Of a stretch of DNA of 64,000 nucleotides, positions 23,877 through 33,366 are shown in pieces. Source of the DNA: Astragalus membranaceus (Eukaryota; Streptophyta; Magnoliopsida; Fabales; Fabaceae); NCBI GenBank assembly GCA_039519185.1, contig CM076849.1, positions 76,367,621 through 76,431,620 on the forward strand, in the 5' to 3' direction. The notes beneath the pieces are model-generated. The model ran no database searches, was not told the origin of the DNA, and saw only the letters and a list, made by a program, of their open reading frames with translations. The position numbers and the translations under genes were made by a program. Each line of letters begins with the position of its first letter. The first letter of the stretch is position 1.

Positions 23877-23968
23877 AACAAAGACTTGACAGAATCACTT
23901 CCACAATCCTTTGGGAAGTTGAAGAAGTTGTCAACCTTGAAACTTACCAATGTTAGTTGTAAGGCAGT
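23877..23968 (+). pseudogene. Leucine-rich repeat-like exon fragment
   Basis: One frame reads LTESLPQSFGKLKKLSTLKL followed by TNVSCKA, which fits the plant LRR consensus (LPxSFGxLxxLxxLxLxN). An acceptor-like TTATAG lies just upstream at 23862. About one repeat is present, in the plus orientation, and no continuation was found. It is probably a further captured piece in this cluster. Confidence 0.4.
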
Positions 23969-24241
23969 GTTATTATTGACTTATTCATGTTTTTGGATGA
24001 TGTATTCTCACAACAGTTAAAAACTATGTTTGTGATTGAATCATATCTAGAAATGTCTTGCAAATGCTTGTCACTAGAAAAGAACATTGGTACTGTGCCA
24101 ATCTTCAAGAGGGAGTCTATGTTAATTTCATGTTTTAGTACTGATTAGTTGAGTCAGATTATGGATAGAACTATTAAATAGTATGTATTAGTATTGATTA
24201 GTATGTATAGATATAACAATTAAATAGTATTTTGGATGTAT

Positions 24242-24521
24242 AATTAATTTTTTTAAATTTTTTTTAAAAATTTGCGACGGATTTGCGACGAAAAGGTGTC
24301 AGAGTTTGCGTCGACTTTGCCATGGATATTTGCGACGGATTTCCGACGAGTTTGCGATGGATTATTTGCGACGAGGTTTTTCGTCGCAAACGCTTTGTGA
24401 CGAGCTGTTTTGCCACGACTCTTTGTCCGTCGCAACTTCCGTCGCAAATTCACATTTGCCACGGAAAAATGTCCATTTGCGACGGAAATTGCCGTCGCAA
24501 ATGAGCGATTTTCTTGTAGTG
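24242..24521. repeat. Right subterminal array of the TTTGCGACGG CACTA family
   Basis: About fifteen copies of TTTGCGACGG or CCGTCGCAAA, in direct and inverted order, end in TTTTCTTGTAGTG at 24521. The same words follow the left end at 7825 and a further partial array lies at 31018-31309. Confidence 0.7.
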
Positions 24522-25019
24522 CTTGTTGTAGTAGTAACAAGCTTGTTGCGATCTGATCAAATAAAAGGTTTATTTTTGTGTAAACCATGACAGTGACATG
24601 CTATGGAGAAAAAAGTGTGTATAAAATTAATCAATTTTATACAAAAAAAAAAACCATCATTTTTTATTTGTCACATAGAGCCTTTAATTTTTCTATTTCA
24701 ACTTTTAAATAAGTCATTGGTAATTAATCTGTCTTGTAGGCACCTGATGATGGAAGTTGGAGTCACTAGTGGAAAAAATGCTTTTTATAACTGCTATTTA
24801 TATCGGTTAAAAACGGTCTGATGTTAAAAGTGACGCGGTGGCAGTTTTGTAATTAAAATTACACTTTTTATATCGGTTTCCACAGGAACCGATATAGAAA
24901 GTGCAAAAACCATCTTTCATATCGGTTCCATTTCATAACCGTTATAGAAAGTGAAAAAATCAAGGCTTCTATAACGGGTCAAAATACCACCCGTTATAGA
25001 AACTAAAAAATTGAACCTT

Positions 25020-25410
25020 TGACATACGCTCCCTCTCAACTCCTCTCATTTTGTTCGCTCTCTCCCTAATCGCCCTCTACAACCAGGAACCCTAATCGTT
25101 CAATCACCACTCTTCTGCTCACCGCCATAGGACCCTTCCCCACTCCGAGCTGCTCTCTCTGTAACTTCTCTGTCTGCAACTTCGATCTCCATGGCTCTCT
25201 GCAACTTCGATCTCCATGGCTTTCTGCAACTTCGATCTCCATCGCTCTCTGCAACTTCGATCTGCATCACTCTCTGCAAGCTTCTCCCTAGCGTTGTTTG
25301 ATCTGCTCTCCATCGTTGTCTACGTCGCCGCTCTTTACGACCACCGAATTCGTTCGTCACACCACCACCTCTCACCAACATCCGCAATCTCCCTCGCTTT
25401 TTGATAAATT
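25020..25410 (+). other. Leader-like segment with 25-bp tandem repeats, possible first exon of the Pack-CACTA transcript
   Basis: A C/T-rich stretch resembling a 5' untranslated exon runs from about 25020. It contains four to five 25-bp units around CTTCGATCTCCATGG, starting at 25180, 25205, 25230 and 25255. It could be the first exon of a captured gene and so supply a promoter for the downstream fragments, but no TATA box is clear. Confidence 0.35.
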
Positions 25411-26192
25411 TCATGTAAGGATTCCATCCTGATTCCTTTTCTTTTATGCAACACATAAGAGTTATTTATGTGTCACCTATGTCCATCGAATCTTGCTCAG
25501 ATGATTATTTTGTGGATAGATAGCTAAATGGAATTGAGGTTGTGGATCTTGAGCTACAGCTATGGCTTCGTCTCTGTTTGTATGATTTATGATAAGATGT
25601 TATGGGAATGAGGAATTGGTGCTGGATCTTTGTTTATTTCTTATTTTTATTTAAGATGATGTGGAAAATTAAGGAATAGGTTAACATTTGATCAGATTGG
25701 TAGTAGAATTAAGTGAAATGATAAAATTCTGTGATTTTGTTTGTTGGCAATTTCTTAAGCATTTTGGGTGTGTTCATTTTGCTTGCATGTATTAGTAAGG
25801 GGAAGGAAATGAATTTGAGTTCTTACTTGTTTCATTTTGATCTGGTTGAAAAGAAATGGAGAGTTCAGAGTTCCTTTGTAATTTGAAGTTAGATAAACTT
25901 GATGTGAAAAAAATTGAACCTTTCTGGTCATACCTATGATTTGTCGTGTGGGTGATTCTGATTGTGAAGTACATTGCAAAGTCTCTCTTATTTTACTGAT
26001 ATTGATCATGGTAGGTTAGTTGCTGAGGATGTAACTCAATAGATAGGACTTTGCATACTGTTCCTTCCGTTAAATCATGGCTTTGTTTCCCAACAGTTAG
26101 ACCTATTGAATTCCTTTCTTCCTTTCTTTTAAAGGACTGCATATTAATTTTTGCTTATTATTTGAGCTAACCATTTTCTTCCTTTCTTTTAA

Positions 26193-26672
26193 AGGACTGC
26201 ATATGATGTGAGTCTAGCAGATGATAGTTGGCCAAGTGATCTTTTCAGTGTAATCAGTGGTACCACTTCAAAGTCATGGGAAAAGCTTGATGCGTGAGTT
26301 TTATATTGATTTCTGTAACTCTTGCTACTTTGGGTTACCTCTTGTTTCTGCTGTGCTGCATTTTGGTTAATTTATTTTTACAAACAAATATTATTTGCAG
26401 TGGTGGCATCCTCTCCCACACATTTGAGCTGGAGGCAAAATCAAAGGGACTATTTAATGGTGAACCAGCTGTAGTGAAGTTCCGTGTCCCCACAAGCGCT
26501 GCTTTACATGTTTAATGCGTTGGCATTGTTTTTCTACTGTCCGTTTTTTCCCCCCTCTAGTGATTGGACTTTTTGTCTCATAATGTTTTTTGTTCATTAG
26601 GAGGCATTTTCAAGTCCCGTATTGCCTTTAGATATTCTTGCTGATAGACCTCCCGAGAAGAAGTTTGAATGG
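26193..26672 (+). pseudogene. Captured TRAP-beta (translocon-associated protein, SSR2-like) exons
   Basis: Three exons with consensus splice sites are visible: about 26193-26293, 26401-26509 and 26601-26672. They read YDVSLADDSWPSDLFSVISG, then GGILSHTFELEAKSKGLFNG with EPAVVKFRVPTSAAL, then AFSSPVLPLDILADRPPEKK. This is the lumenal part and the stretch leading to the membrane anchor of plant TRAP-beta, a subunit of the ER translocon-associated complex. The signal peptide and the transmembrane end are missing. Part of the upstream intron boundary (CTTTCTTTTAAAGGACTGCA) is repeated about 60 bp earlier, at 26120-26150. Confidence 0.85.
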
Positions 26673-26879
26673 GTATGTTTCTTTCTTGTATGCTTCATAG
26701 TTAAATGAATCAATCTCAATTCCTTGCATTGGCTGACATATTGCTTTTTTGTTATCATGTATTCCTATTCGATTGTAATGCTATCTTTTTTTATGTCTGA
26801 TCACACTACTTCATATTTGAATTTGTAATGCTTAATTTGAAGTTTCCTTGTTATGTTTGCAACTGCAAAATCATTTTAG

Positions 26880-27143
26880 TTGCAAAGCCCTTGGTTGCTG
26901 ATGGAAGTCCCAAGTCCCATGAATTATCCCTTGCTTATGAGCGGTACTCACTTCAAAAACTTGAACCTCCTCTTGTTCTCAAGGAGTTTGTCAACCATGG
27001 TAAGCAGTTGCTGTTTATTTATCAATCTTTTACTCTTCAATCAATGGCTAGAAGTACAAAGTGAAAAATACATGTTTCTTTTTGGTGCAGGAGGTGTTCT
27101 CTTTAAGGTTTATATTGTTGGTGATGCTATAAAGATAGTCATC
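26880..27143 (+). pseudogene. Captured inositol-tetrakisphosphate 1-kinase (ITPK) exons
   Basis: One exon (26880-26999) reads AKPLVADGSPKSHELSLAYE and LEPPLVLKEFVNHG. After an intron the next (27091-about 27143) reads GGVLFKVYIVGDAIKIV. These match the ATP-grasp part of plant inositol 1,3,4-trisphosphate 5/6-kinases, including the conserved FVNHGGVLFKVYIVG segment split by the intron. Full proteins are about 320-350 residues; only about 57 are here. Sequence beyond 27143 no longer matches. Confidence 0.88.
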
Positions 27144-27399
27144 CTGTCTTCAGAAAATAAAAGCATTAATATCCTATAAGGGTACACATCTTCTTTAATG
27201 CTACACAAGATAAGAAATTGAAGGGTTTGTTTGTTTATGATTGTGAATTTCATGGAAAGAAAGAGTAAGAAATACTATACATTATATATAAATTCTTCCT
27301 CTCATCTTCTTTCTCCCAATCAAGCAATTCATCCTTGTTAATTTTTCATTCAATCAATTACAATATCCAAAAGTGTTTGGTTTGTCTAAATATCTACAG

Positions 27400-29005
27400 A
27401 GTCTGTGAAGGATTCTCTACTCTTTGCTTCTAAATTAGAAGCCTCAATCTCCCATTGGAAGCAACTGGGAAAGAAGGGAATGTGGATTAAGTTGCCTATA
27501 CAACACTCAAATCTTGTTGATCCTGCGGTAAAGGTAACTAGCATATAAGTGCTTAATTAGACCTTAGTTAGAGATTAATTAATCTTAATTATAAGTGCAT
27601 TTTGATTTATTTGCAGGCTGGATTTAGGTATCACCATGCTGAACCAGATTATGTGATGCTTGTATATTGGATCCCAGATACTCCAGATACAATTCCTCCA
27701 AATGCTTCACATCGCATTGGTGTTGGTGCTTTTGTCATCAATAACAACAGAGAGGTAATCTTTCTTTTCTCTCTTCCTCCTTCAGATTCCTCTTTTTCAC
27801 CATTTACCAATCAATAACCAATAAGGGGAAACAGGAATACACAGAGTTGACTTGATTTTTTACATCATCTTGTCAAGTCAACACGTCTTAGAAATAATAT
27901 CAGTGGTTGAAATTCGTGGACTTTGTCAAACTTTTATGTCTATTGATCAGCTTTCTTAGGTCAACGGTCAACTCTTTATGTTGACTTTTCACACTAGTCT
28001 TTCTCAAACTTGTATGTTTATTGAGGAGTAAATATTCTTGTTTCATATGATAGGTGCTAGTGGTTCAGGAAAACAGTGGCAGATTTGGAGGCACGGGTGT
28101 ATGGAAGATGCCTACAGGAGCTGTTAATGAGGTACTGTATATAAAAATTATCATTGGTTAAATTATTAAACTTACCAAATTATCTTTTTATTCATTTTAA
28201 TTTCATTTGCAGGGTGAGGATATTTATGATGCTGTAATTAGAGAAGTCAAGGAAGAAACAGGGGTATGTAAAAACATTTTTTTAAAAAAAAAAACCTCTT
28301 ATAGTTTACTATTTATTTTGATGATCTTTTGGGCCTTTTCCAAAATCTAATGTCATTTACTTTTAATCTTCTTTTTAGATTGAGACAAAGTTCGTTGAGA
28401 TTTTAGCAGTCAGGTAAGACTATGACACCAACTCCATCAACTAGTTATCAGTGTTAATTTTCTTAAAGTAATAAAAAAAGAAATTACATTTCATAAATGT
28501 TCTTCATGAGACAAAAATGTTTTTGGTATCGGGGAGAGCCATAAGTCTTTCCATTTCATAGTATGTGACCTTTACATTTACTTTACCTTATACATTGTCT
28601 CTTTGATATCAGGGAATCAGACTTGTTCTTTGTTTGCTTGCTGCAACCTCAATCCACTGACATTCACAGGCAGGATTCAGAAATTAAAGAGGCAAAGGTA
28701 TATATATATATATATCCATATACTATGCTCTAAGGTCAAATTGAAATGAATATCCCACTAATTTTCAACTACTGTCTAATTAATATTCTAAGTTCTAACA
28801 TGTTTTGTTTTTCTATTCAGTGGATGCCTGTTGAAGATTATGCAGCCCAACCTTTTGTGAAAGAAAATGAGCTCTTTGACTTTATAGCGAAAATCTGTTT
28901 GGCAAAATCGGGTGGAAACTACACTGGTCTTTCTAAAGTGCCTACAACTACATCTTCTGGCAAGAAAACCTATCTGTACTTTAGCAACCAGATAAGAAAA
29001 CCTAT
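27400..29005 (+). pseudogene. Captured Nudix hydrolase gene, seven exons with intact Nudix box
   Basis: Exons with GT-AG borders lie at 27400-27533, 27617-27754, 28054-28131, 28213-28263, 28379-28413, 28613-28697 and 28821 to about 29005. Motifs in order are FASKLEASISHWKQLGKKG, FRYHHAEPDYVMLVYWIP, RIGVGAFVINNNREVLVVQE, the Nudix box (GAVNEGEDIYDAVIREVKEETG, here split as GAVNEGED / IYDAVIREVKEETG) and WMPVEDYAAQPF. All catalytic Nudix residues (G-E-RE-EE-G) are present. Such plant enzymes hydrolyse ADP-ribose and NADH-like substrates. The N-terminus is missing, and a 27-bp piece around AAAACCTATCTGTACTTTAG is duplicated at the end (28967-29021). It is the largest and least damaged captured piece. 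Confidence 0.85.
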
Positions 29006-29045
29006 CTGTACTTTAGCAAACCCTTCAATTTCTTATCTTGTTTAG

Positions 29046-29161
29046 GATGTCTCTGAGAGGAAGATAAGATTTACATCCAATTATTCACCAACAGATATGA
29101 CAGAGAAGGTTGAGGATATTGCAACAGAAATGGGATATAAAGTTCTGAAGAAAATGGAAAG
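29046..29161 (+). pseudogene. Captured CBL-interacting protein kinase (CIPK) C-terminal exon
   Basis: After the acceptor TTGTTTAG, one exon reads DVSERKIRFTSNYSPTDMTE and then KVEDIATEMGYKVLKKMER, with a GT donor at 29162. This is the C-terminal region of CIPK/SnRK3 kinases, closest in my memory to CIPK1. No kinase domain or NAF motif is present. Its borders let it splice onto the Nudix exons upstream. Confidence 0.75.
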
Positions 29162-29276
29162 GTATTGATTACCACCCATGGTTGTTAGTAACTATTCTGC
29201 GAATGTGTGTGTATGGTTTTTATTTTGCGCCGGGTTGCTCTCTCATATGTTCCTTTTGTTTCCCTTTTGGTCTCAG

Positions 29277-29432
29277 AATTCATTACAACATAGAAGGATG
29301 GACTTTGAGGAATTTTGTGCAGCTGCATTGAGTGTGCATCAACTTGAAGCTCTTGATCGTTGGGAACAACATGCACGCTTTGCGTATGAACTTTTTGAGA
29401 AAGATGGAAATAGGGCTATTGTTATTGAAGAA
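29277..29432 (+). pseudogene. Captured CDPK-related kinase (CRK) EF-hand region exon
   Basis: After the acceptor TCTCAG the frame reads RMDFEEFCAAALSVHQLEAL, DRWEQHARFAYELFEKDGNR and AIVIEE. That is a conserved EF-hand segment of plant CDPK-related kinases, about 50 residues of a protein of about 600. The frame stays open to 29519 through non-homologous sequence. It is the last captured piece before the right subterminal array. Confidence 0.88.
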
Positions 29433-29632
29433 CAAGTTAAAAGCACTTTTTGTCATAGTAATTGTTTGTTACTATTCATAAGTATATGGCTAATGACTGT
29501 CATGTTTTTTCTTAGATGAATCGATTAATCCACATAAGTATATCTTAAGTTTTCTCCTTGGATGAATCGATTAATCCAAACAAAGCGACAAAGCTATAAA
29601 GTCTTCCCTACAGGAAGACAACCTCACTTTTT

Positions 29633-30000
29633 TTTTTAAAAAAAAAAGAGACTTTTCATATCGGTTCCCAAAGAAAACCGATATGAAAAGTCTCTTTTTT
29701 TTTAAAAAAAAAGACTTTTCATGTCGGTTTTTTATTGGAACCGATATGAAAAGTCTATTTTTTTTTTAAAAAAAAGACTTTTCATATCGGTTTTCTATGG
29801 GAACCGATATGAAAAGTCTATTTTTTTTAAAAAAAATAGACTTTTCATATCGGTTCAATGGGCGACCGATATAAAAACAACTTTTCATAACGGTTCAGGA
29901 ACCGATATGAAATGTCCCTACTTTCTATATCTCCTTTTTCGGCATCGGTTCGGGAACCGATATGAAATGTCAATTTTAACCGATATAAAAAGCCTTTTTT
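29633..30000. repeat. Right subterminal array of the Pack-CACTA (ATATCGGTT family)
   Basis: Five or six units of GACTTTTCATATCGGTT paired with AACCGATATGAAAAGTC form hairpin-capable palindromes, separated by poly-T/poly-A blocks. The same motif lies inside the left end at 24870-24960. Confidence 0.8.
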
Positions 30001-30339
30001 CCATTAGTGAGTTCATCACCGAGTAAGGTTAGAAGATCATCAGATGGAAGCAACGAAAATTAGTGGATCTCTCAAGTGATCCTATATATCAAACTTTGAC
30101 ATATGATGTAACTTTTGAATTGTTAAACACGTGTATAGACAATTGAGTTTAATTATTAAATGAGTAATTTCCTTTTATTAAATGTGATATTTATAGTTGT
30201 TATATTTATAATCATAGTGAGTGATTGTGGTTGCAACAAACAATAGGGTCTTTGTAATGATTAAAACATATTTAAATGTAGAGGATTAAAGCAACTAATA
30301 ATATAATGAAATTGTAAAAAAAAAATAAGAAATGCAAAT

Positions 30340-30570
30340 ATTGGCGGGTAAAACTGCCATTTTTTGCATACAGTAACAATGGAGGATCGTAAATTCTGGC
30401 AGTTGAAACTGCCAATATTTACAAAAATAATTTGTCTTTCATTAGTAAATTATGGCGGTTTGAAAGGCCACATTTTGTAGAAGAAAAACCGCCGCTTTAT
30501 AGTAACCGCCACCTATTGCCTAGTGGCGACCGTGATTCCGGCGGTGAGGGATACCGCCACTGTTTGGAGG
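30340..30570. repeat. Remnant with ACCGCC/GGCGGT repeats
   Basis: Several copies of TGGCGGTTT, AACCGCC and AACTGCCA in both orientations resemble another transposon end with subterminal repeats. The terminal motif itself is not clear (a CATTTTGTAG lies near 30470), so the family is uncertain. Confidence 0.35.
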
Positions 30571-31017
30571 TTGAGCGAGTGACTAGCTAGGGAATCAAAC
30601 TTCTATGATGCTGAGAAGGCAAAAAAATTCTAATGGAGGCCAAGCTTCCAGATGCACGTCCATTGATTAATGTGTGTGATCGATTGAAATAGAATGCTCT
30701 AGTTTTGATTAAATTGGGCTTGAAATAGAATGCTATAGGGTAGTTGAAATTATTTGGTTTGGATTCAATTTCTATTGAATTGTTGGCTGAGTCTGATTTA
30801 TAGTTTATGTGATTTTTAGTTACATTGGTTTGGAAATATAAGTTTGTATATGTGATTGTTAGTTATATTGGTTTGGAATTATTTGGTTTGGATTGAATTT
30901 CTATTGAATTAATTACAGGCTAGTTACATTGGCTGAGTCTGAATTAAATTGGCAGGAAAGTCGTATTGCAAATAGAATGAGGTTTGTATGTAACTGAATG
31001 ATTTTCCAAAATTATTT

Positions 31018-31309
31018 ATCAATGCGTACCGACGGAATTTTTGAGGGGCTTTAACGAATTTGCGAGGGATTTGCGACGGATATTTGTGAAGGATTTGCGA
31101 GGGATTTGCGAGGGATTTGCGACGAAGTTTGCGAGGGATTTGCGACGGAAGCGTTTGCGTGGGAAAATTCCGTCGGAAATCGTTTGCGAGGAGCGTTTTC
31201 CGGCGGAATTTTGTCCGTCAGAAAGTCCGTCGGAAACGCGAATTAGCGATGGATTTTCCTTCTTTTGCGAGGAATTTTTCCCTCGGAAATCCCCGAAATT
31301 CTTGTAGTG
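31018..31309. mobile_element. CACTA right end of the GCGACGGA/GCGAGGGA type
   Basis: More than ten copies of TTTGCGAGGGATTTGCGACGG lead to the terminus GAAATTCTTGTAGTG at 31301-31309. The array begins abruptly at 31018 without a CACTA start, so this is one end of a disrupted element or an alternative right end for the element that begins at 7825. It sits inside the outer family's subterminal repeats. Confidence 0.55.
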
Positions 31310-31776
31310 GCTAAATGTCCTAAAAAATGACAATTAGCATTGGGTGTTTAAATAATCGATGCTAAATGTCCTGAAAAATGACATTTAGCATTGGGTGTTT
31401 AAATAACCGATGCTAAATGTCCTTCTCTGATACAGTTAGCGTCGGTTGTTTAAATAGCCGATGCTAAATGTCATTTTTCAAGACATTTAGCATCGGTTAT
31501 TGAAACACCCGATGCTAAATGTCATTTTTCAGGACATTTAGCATCAGTTATTTAAACACCCGATGCTAAATGTCATTTTTCATACAGCAAAAACATTGAT
31601 GAAAGAGACTTTTAGCATCGGTTATATGAACACCCGATGTCAAAAGTGGCATTTAGCGTCGATTATTTAACCGACGCAAATTGTCTCACTTGTAACATCG
31701 CAGGATTTAGCATCAGGCGATAACCGACGCTAAATGTCCAAAATAACCGACGCTAAATGTGTTTTCTGCACTAGTG
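31310..31776. repeat. Subterminal array of the outer CACTA family (AGCATCGG type)
   Basis: About eight units of GACATTTAGCATCGGTTATT or the inverse lead to the terminus TTTTCTGCACTAGTG at 31776. The motif and terminus match the left end of the element at 42097. Confidence 0.75.
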
Positions 31777-32814
31777 ATATATATGATTTGGTGCCTCATT
31801 AATGGATTTATCGTGGTCCGACTTTAGAGAAAGGACGGCACCTCAGGCTGAGCCTAAATGGCAACTCAGGGTAATGATCTTATCTTTCAGCCAGTAAAAT
31901 TTCATTTTAAGATGGAAGGTAGAGGCCATTGCTTCCAATCGACCCAAAGTTGGTCTACAATTGCATAATTGGTAGACCGATATAGCCGTAGGTTACCATG
32001 AGCTTGATATAGCCGAGAGGCCTTTTCCTTCGATCCATTGAACCAGAGAGGTCCAACCCTCGGTAAGGGGTGAGGTCCTCCTTTGAAATGCCCAACTTCG
32101 AGAGTAAGCCGATAAACATGATGTCGGTCGAAGTTCGCCATGGAGGCTCGAACTATCAACGCGATATATTTGTTGGGCTTACCATTTAGGAGATCCTTAT
32201 CCTCAAAAGTCAGGGGAAGTAAGCTTGAATTGACCTTGGTTGTCCAAGTAGAGGCGACATTCATCCTTCGTTAGTATCGTGCTGATTACTCTTGTGGTAC
32301 CGACATTACTTTCTCTGTGATTATCACACCAGTTGATGAGGGAGATTTTGTTTTTAGTAGCAGCTGGTTCTTTGGTTCTGATATGGTGACGTGGAAGCTG
32401 TGGTTGGGTCTGTGGTGGCTTGAGTCGGATTTTTGATGGTGCTGGAGAAAATCAAACTTACAGAAATTCCCCTTGGGGGCTATTTGTTTTGGGTCGGTTG
32501 GACATCATTGGTTGCTTTTAGGAGTGTGCAGTCTAGGAGGACCCCTTTGAGGGTGTCCAGAGTCGATTTGTAGTAGTGTGGGGTGTGTGGCATTCCTCAC
32601 ACTTTAATATTTTGAGAAGAATTAGTTTCGTCACCAACTCAGTATGGATGGAATCCGTTACTCATTATTTTGGAGGTGTTCGTTGGAGGTAGTAGGTAGA
32701 CTTCTTGTATATGAGTTGGACTATTATTTTGCTACTATTTCTAGATGTCCTCTAATTAATGAAAACCTTATGCCCAGATTGGATTTGTGATATATATGTG
32801 TTGGAATTAAGTAA
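31777..32814. other. Unassigned stretch with a weak retrotransposon-like frame on the minus strand
   Basis: A minus-strand frame at 31902-32264 reads LPLTFEDKDLLNGKPNKYIA and ALIVRASMANFDRHHVYRL. This loosely recalls the region before the protease in gypsy polyproteins, but has no catalytic motif. The remainder (32265-32814) holds no recognisable gene. Confidence 0.25.
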
Positions 32815-32823
32815 TTGTAATAC

Positions 32824-33152
32824 GGCTTTAATATCATTTATCCCTTACAAATAGCGCGTTTATCCATTTACCCCCAGTAAATATTAAGTGGGATCTAGTT
32901 ACCCCTGTAAATATTAAGTGAGATCTAGTTACCCCTGCAAATATTAAGTGAGATCTAGTTACCCCTGCAAATATTAAGTGTTTCTAGTTACCCCACTGCA
33001 AAGTCAGCATAGACTTAACGTAGTTAGCTAAAACTAACAACAGGGGTAACTAGAAATACTACATATTTGGAAGGTTTGATTTGAAATTTTTTTTTTGTAG
33101 GGGGCTAAATGGATAAACGTGATATTTGCAGGGGGTAAATGATATTTAAGCC
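32824..33152. mobile_element. Mutator-like MITE with 9-bp target duplication
   Basis: Ends are GGCTTTAATATCATTTATCC on the left and, reverse complemented, GGCTTAAATATCATTTACCC on the right. The target duplication is TTGTAATAC (32815-32823 and 33153-33161). A block of 30-bp repeats (GTAAATATTAAGTGGGATCT and so on) starts at 32877, 32907, 32937 and 32967. The element is 329 bp and non-coding. Confidence 0.9.
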
Positions 33153-33366
33153 TTGTAATACTCTGATTTTGCATATTGAGAAACATGTTTATAAAAATAT
33201 TTACTTGAGTTTTTTTAAAGAACCACAGCCATATCATTCAGAAAGTACTCCCGCATTTAGAGAATTAGAGTCTTAAGTATCGCTCAAAAAGCGAGGTATT
33301 CCAAAAACGAAATAGATACTACCAAGGACGGAATTTTGATCTTGAACTGTATTGAATGATCATCGC

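Larger units (their letters stand above)
22837..24067. repeat. Perfect 27-bp inverted repeat pair enclosing about 1.18 kb
   Basis: Positions 22837-22863 are the exact reverse complement of 24041-24067 (arm begins GCATTTGCAAGACATTTCTA). No target duplication is seen around the arms. It could be the ends of an unknown element or the trace of an inverted duplication. Confidence 0.6.
7825..24521. mobile_element. Candidate large CACTA element with TTTGCGACGG subterminal repeats, interrupted by two LTR elements
   Basis: The left end at 7825 starts CACTACAAGAAAAAAC and is followed by GCGACGGATTTGCGACGA-type subterminal repeats to about 8110. The right end at 24521 closes TTTTCTTGTAGTG after a matching array (24270-24505). 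Flanking triplets are CTA and CTT, an imperfect match, so the pairing is probable rather than proven. Another compatible right end lies at 31309. The interior holds a captured ABCC-transporter fragment, a short LRR-like fragment, a large LTR derivative and a chromovirus. No transposase of its own remains, so it would depend on a helper element. Confidence 0.55.
24764..30009 (+). mobile_element. Pack-CACTA transposon carrying pieces of five plant genes
   Basis: The left end is CACTAGTGGAAAAAATGC and the right end, reverse complemented, is CACTAATGGAAAAAAGGC; the match continues into TTTTTATA. The target duplication is AGT (24761-24763 and 30010-30012). Subterminal arrays of ATATCGGTTCC and its inverse lie at 24795-25010 and 29640-30000. 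The element is 5,246 bp, has no transposase, and carries in one orientation exon runs from a TRAP-beta gene, an inositol phosphate kinase, a Nudix hydrolase, a CBL-interacting kinase and a CDPK-related kinase. Gene capture by CACTA elements is known in plants (for example soybean Tgm elements). Five donors in one 5-kb element is unusual. Confidence 0.92.
24740..30054 (+). pseudogene. Short exon split by the Pack-CACTA insertion
   Basis: After an acceptor (TCTTGTAG, 24732-24739), bases 24740-24763 plus 30013-30054 form one frame once the element and one copy of its AGT duplication are ignored. The frame reads APDDGSWS then SSPSKVRRSSDGSNEN and a TAG stop. This looks like the serine-rich C-terminal exon of a gene I do not recognise. 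It shows that the Pack-CACTA landed inside earlier coding-like sequence. Confidence 0.4.
6640..31776. mobile_element. Outer boundary of a nested CACTA cluster (candidate single host element)
   Basis: At 6640 a CACTAGTGGAAATTTGACAT terminus is followed by subterminal repeats of the type CATCGGTTGTTTAAACAACC. At 31769-31776 the sequence ends in TTTTCTGCACTAGTG, preceded by the same subterminal family. The complete element at 42097-50731 has exactly these two different ends, one of each kind. So 6640 and 31776 are compatible as opposite ends of one element, split by later insertions. The flanking triplets are ATG and ATA, which match at two of three positions. The pairing is an inference; either end could also be a fragment. 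Confidence 0.45.

Noticed and set aside
25066..25456. Minus-strand frames of 62-118 residues with RSKLQRAMEIEV repeats
   Set aside because: They are complements of the 25-bp tandem repeat in a leader-like segment.
27400..29432. A normal host locus carrying Nudix, CIPK and CRK genes
   Set aside because: Each piece is a partial gene and all sit within one element with CACTA ends and a target duplication.
29721..30026. 101-residue frame with repeated NRYEKSIF
   Set aside because: It is a translation of the ATATCGGTT subterminal palindromes.
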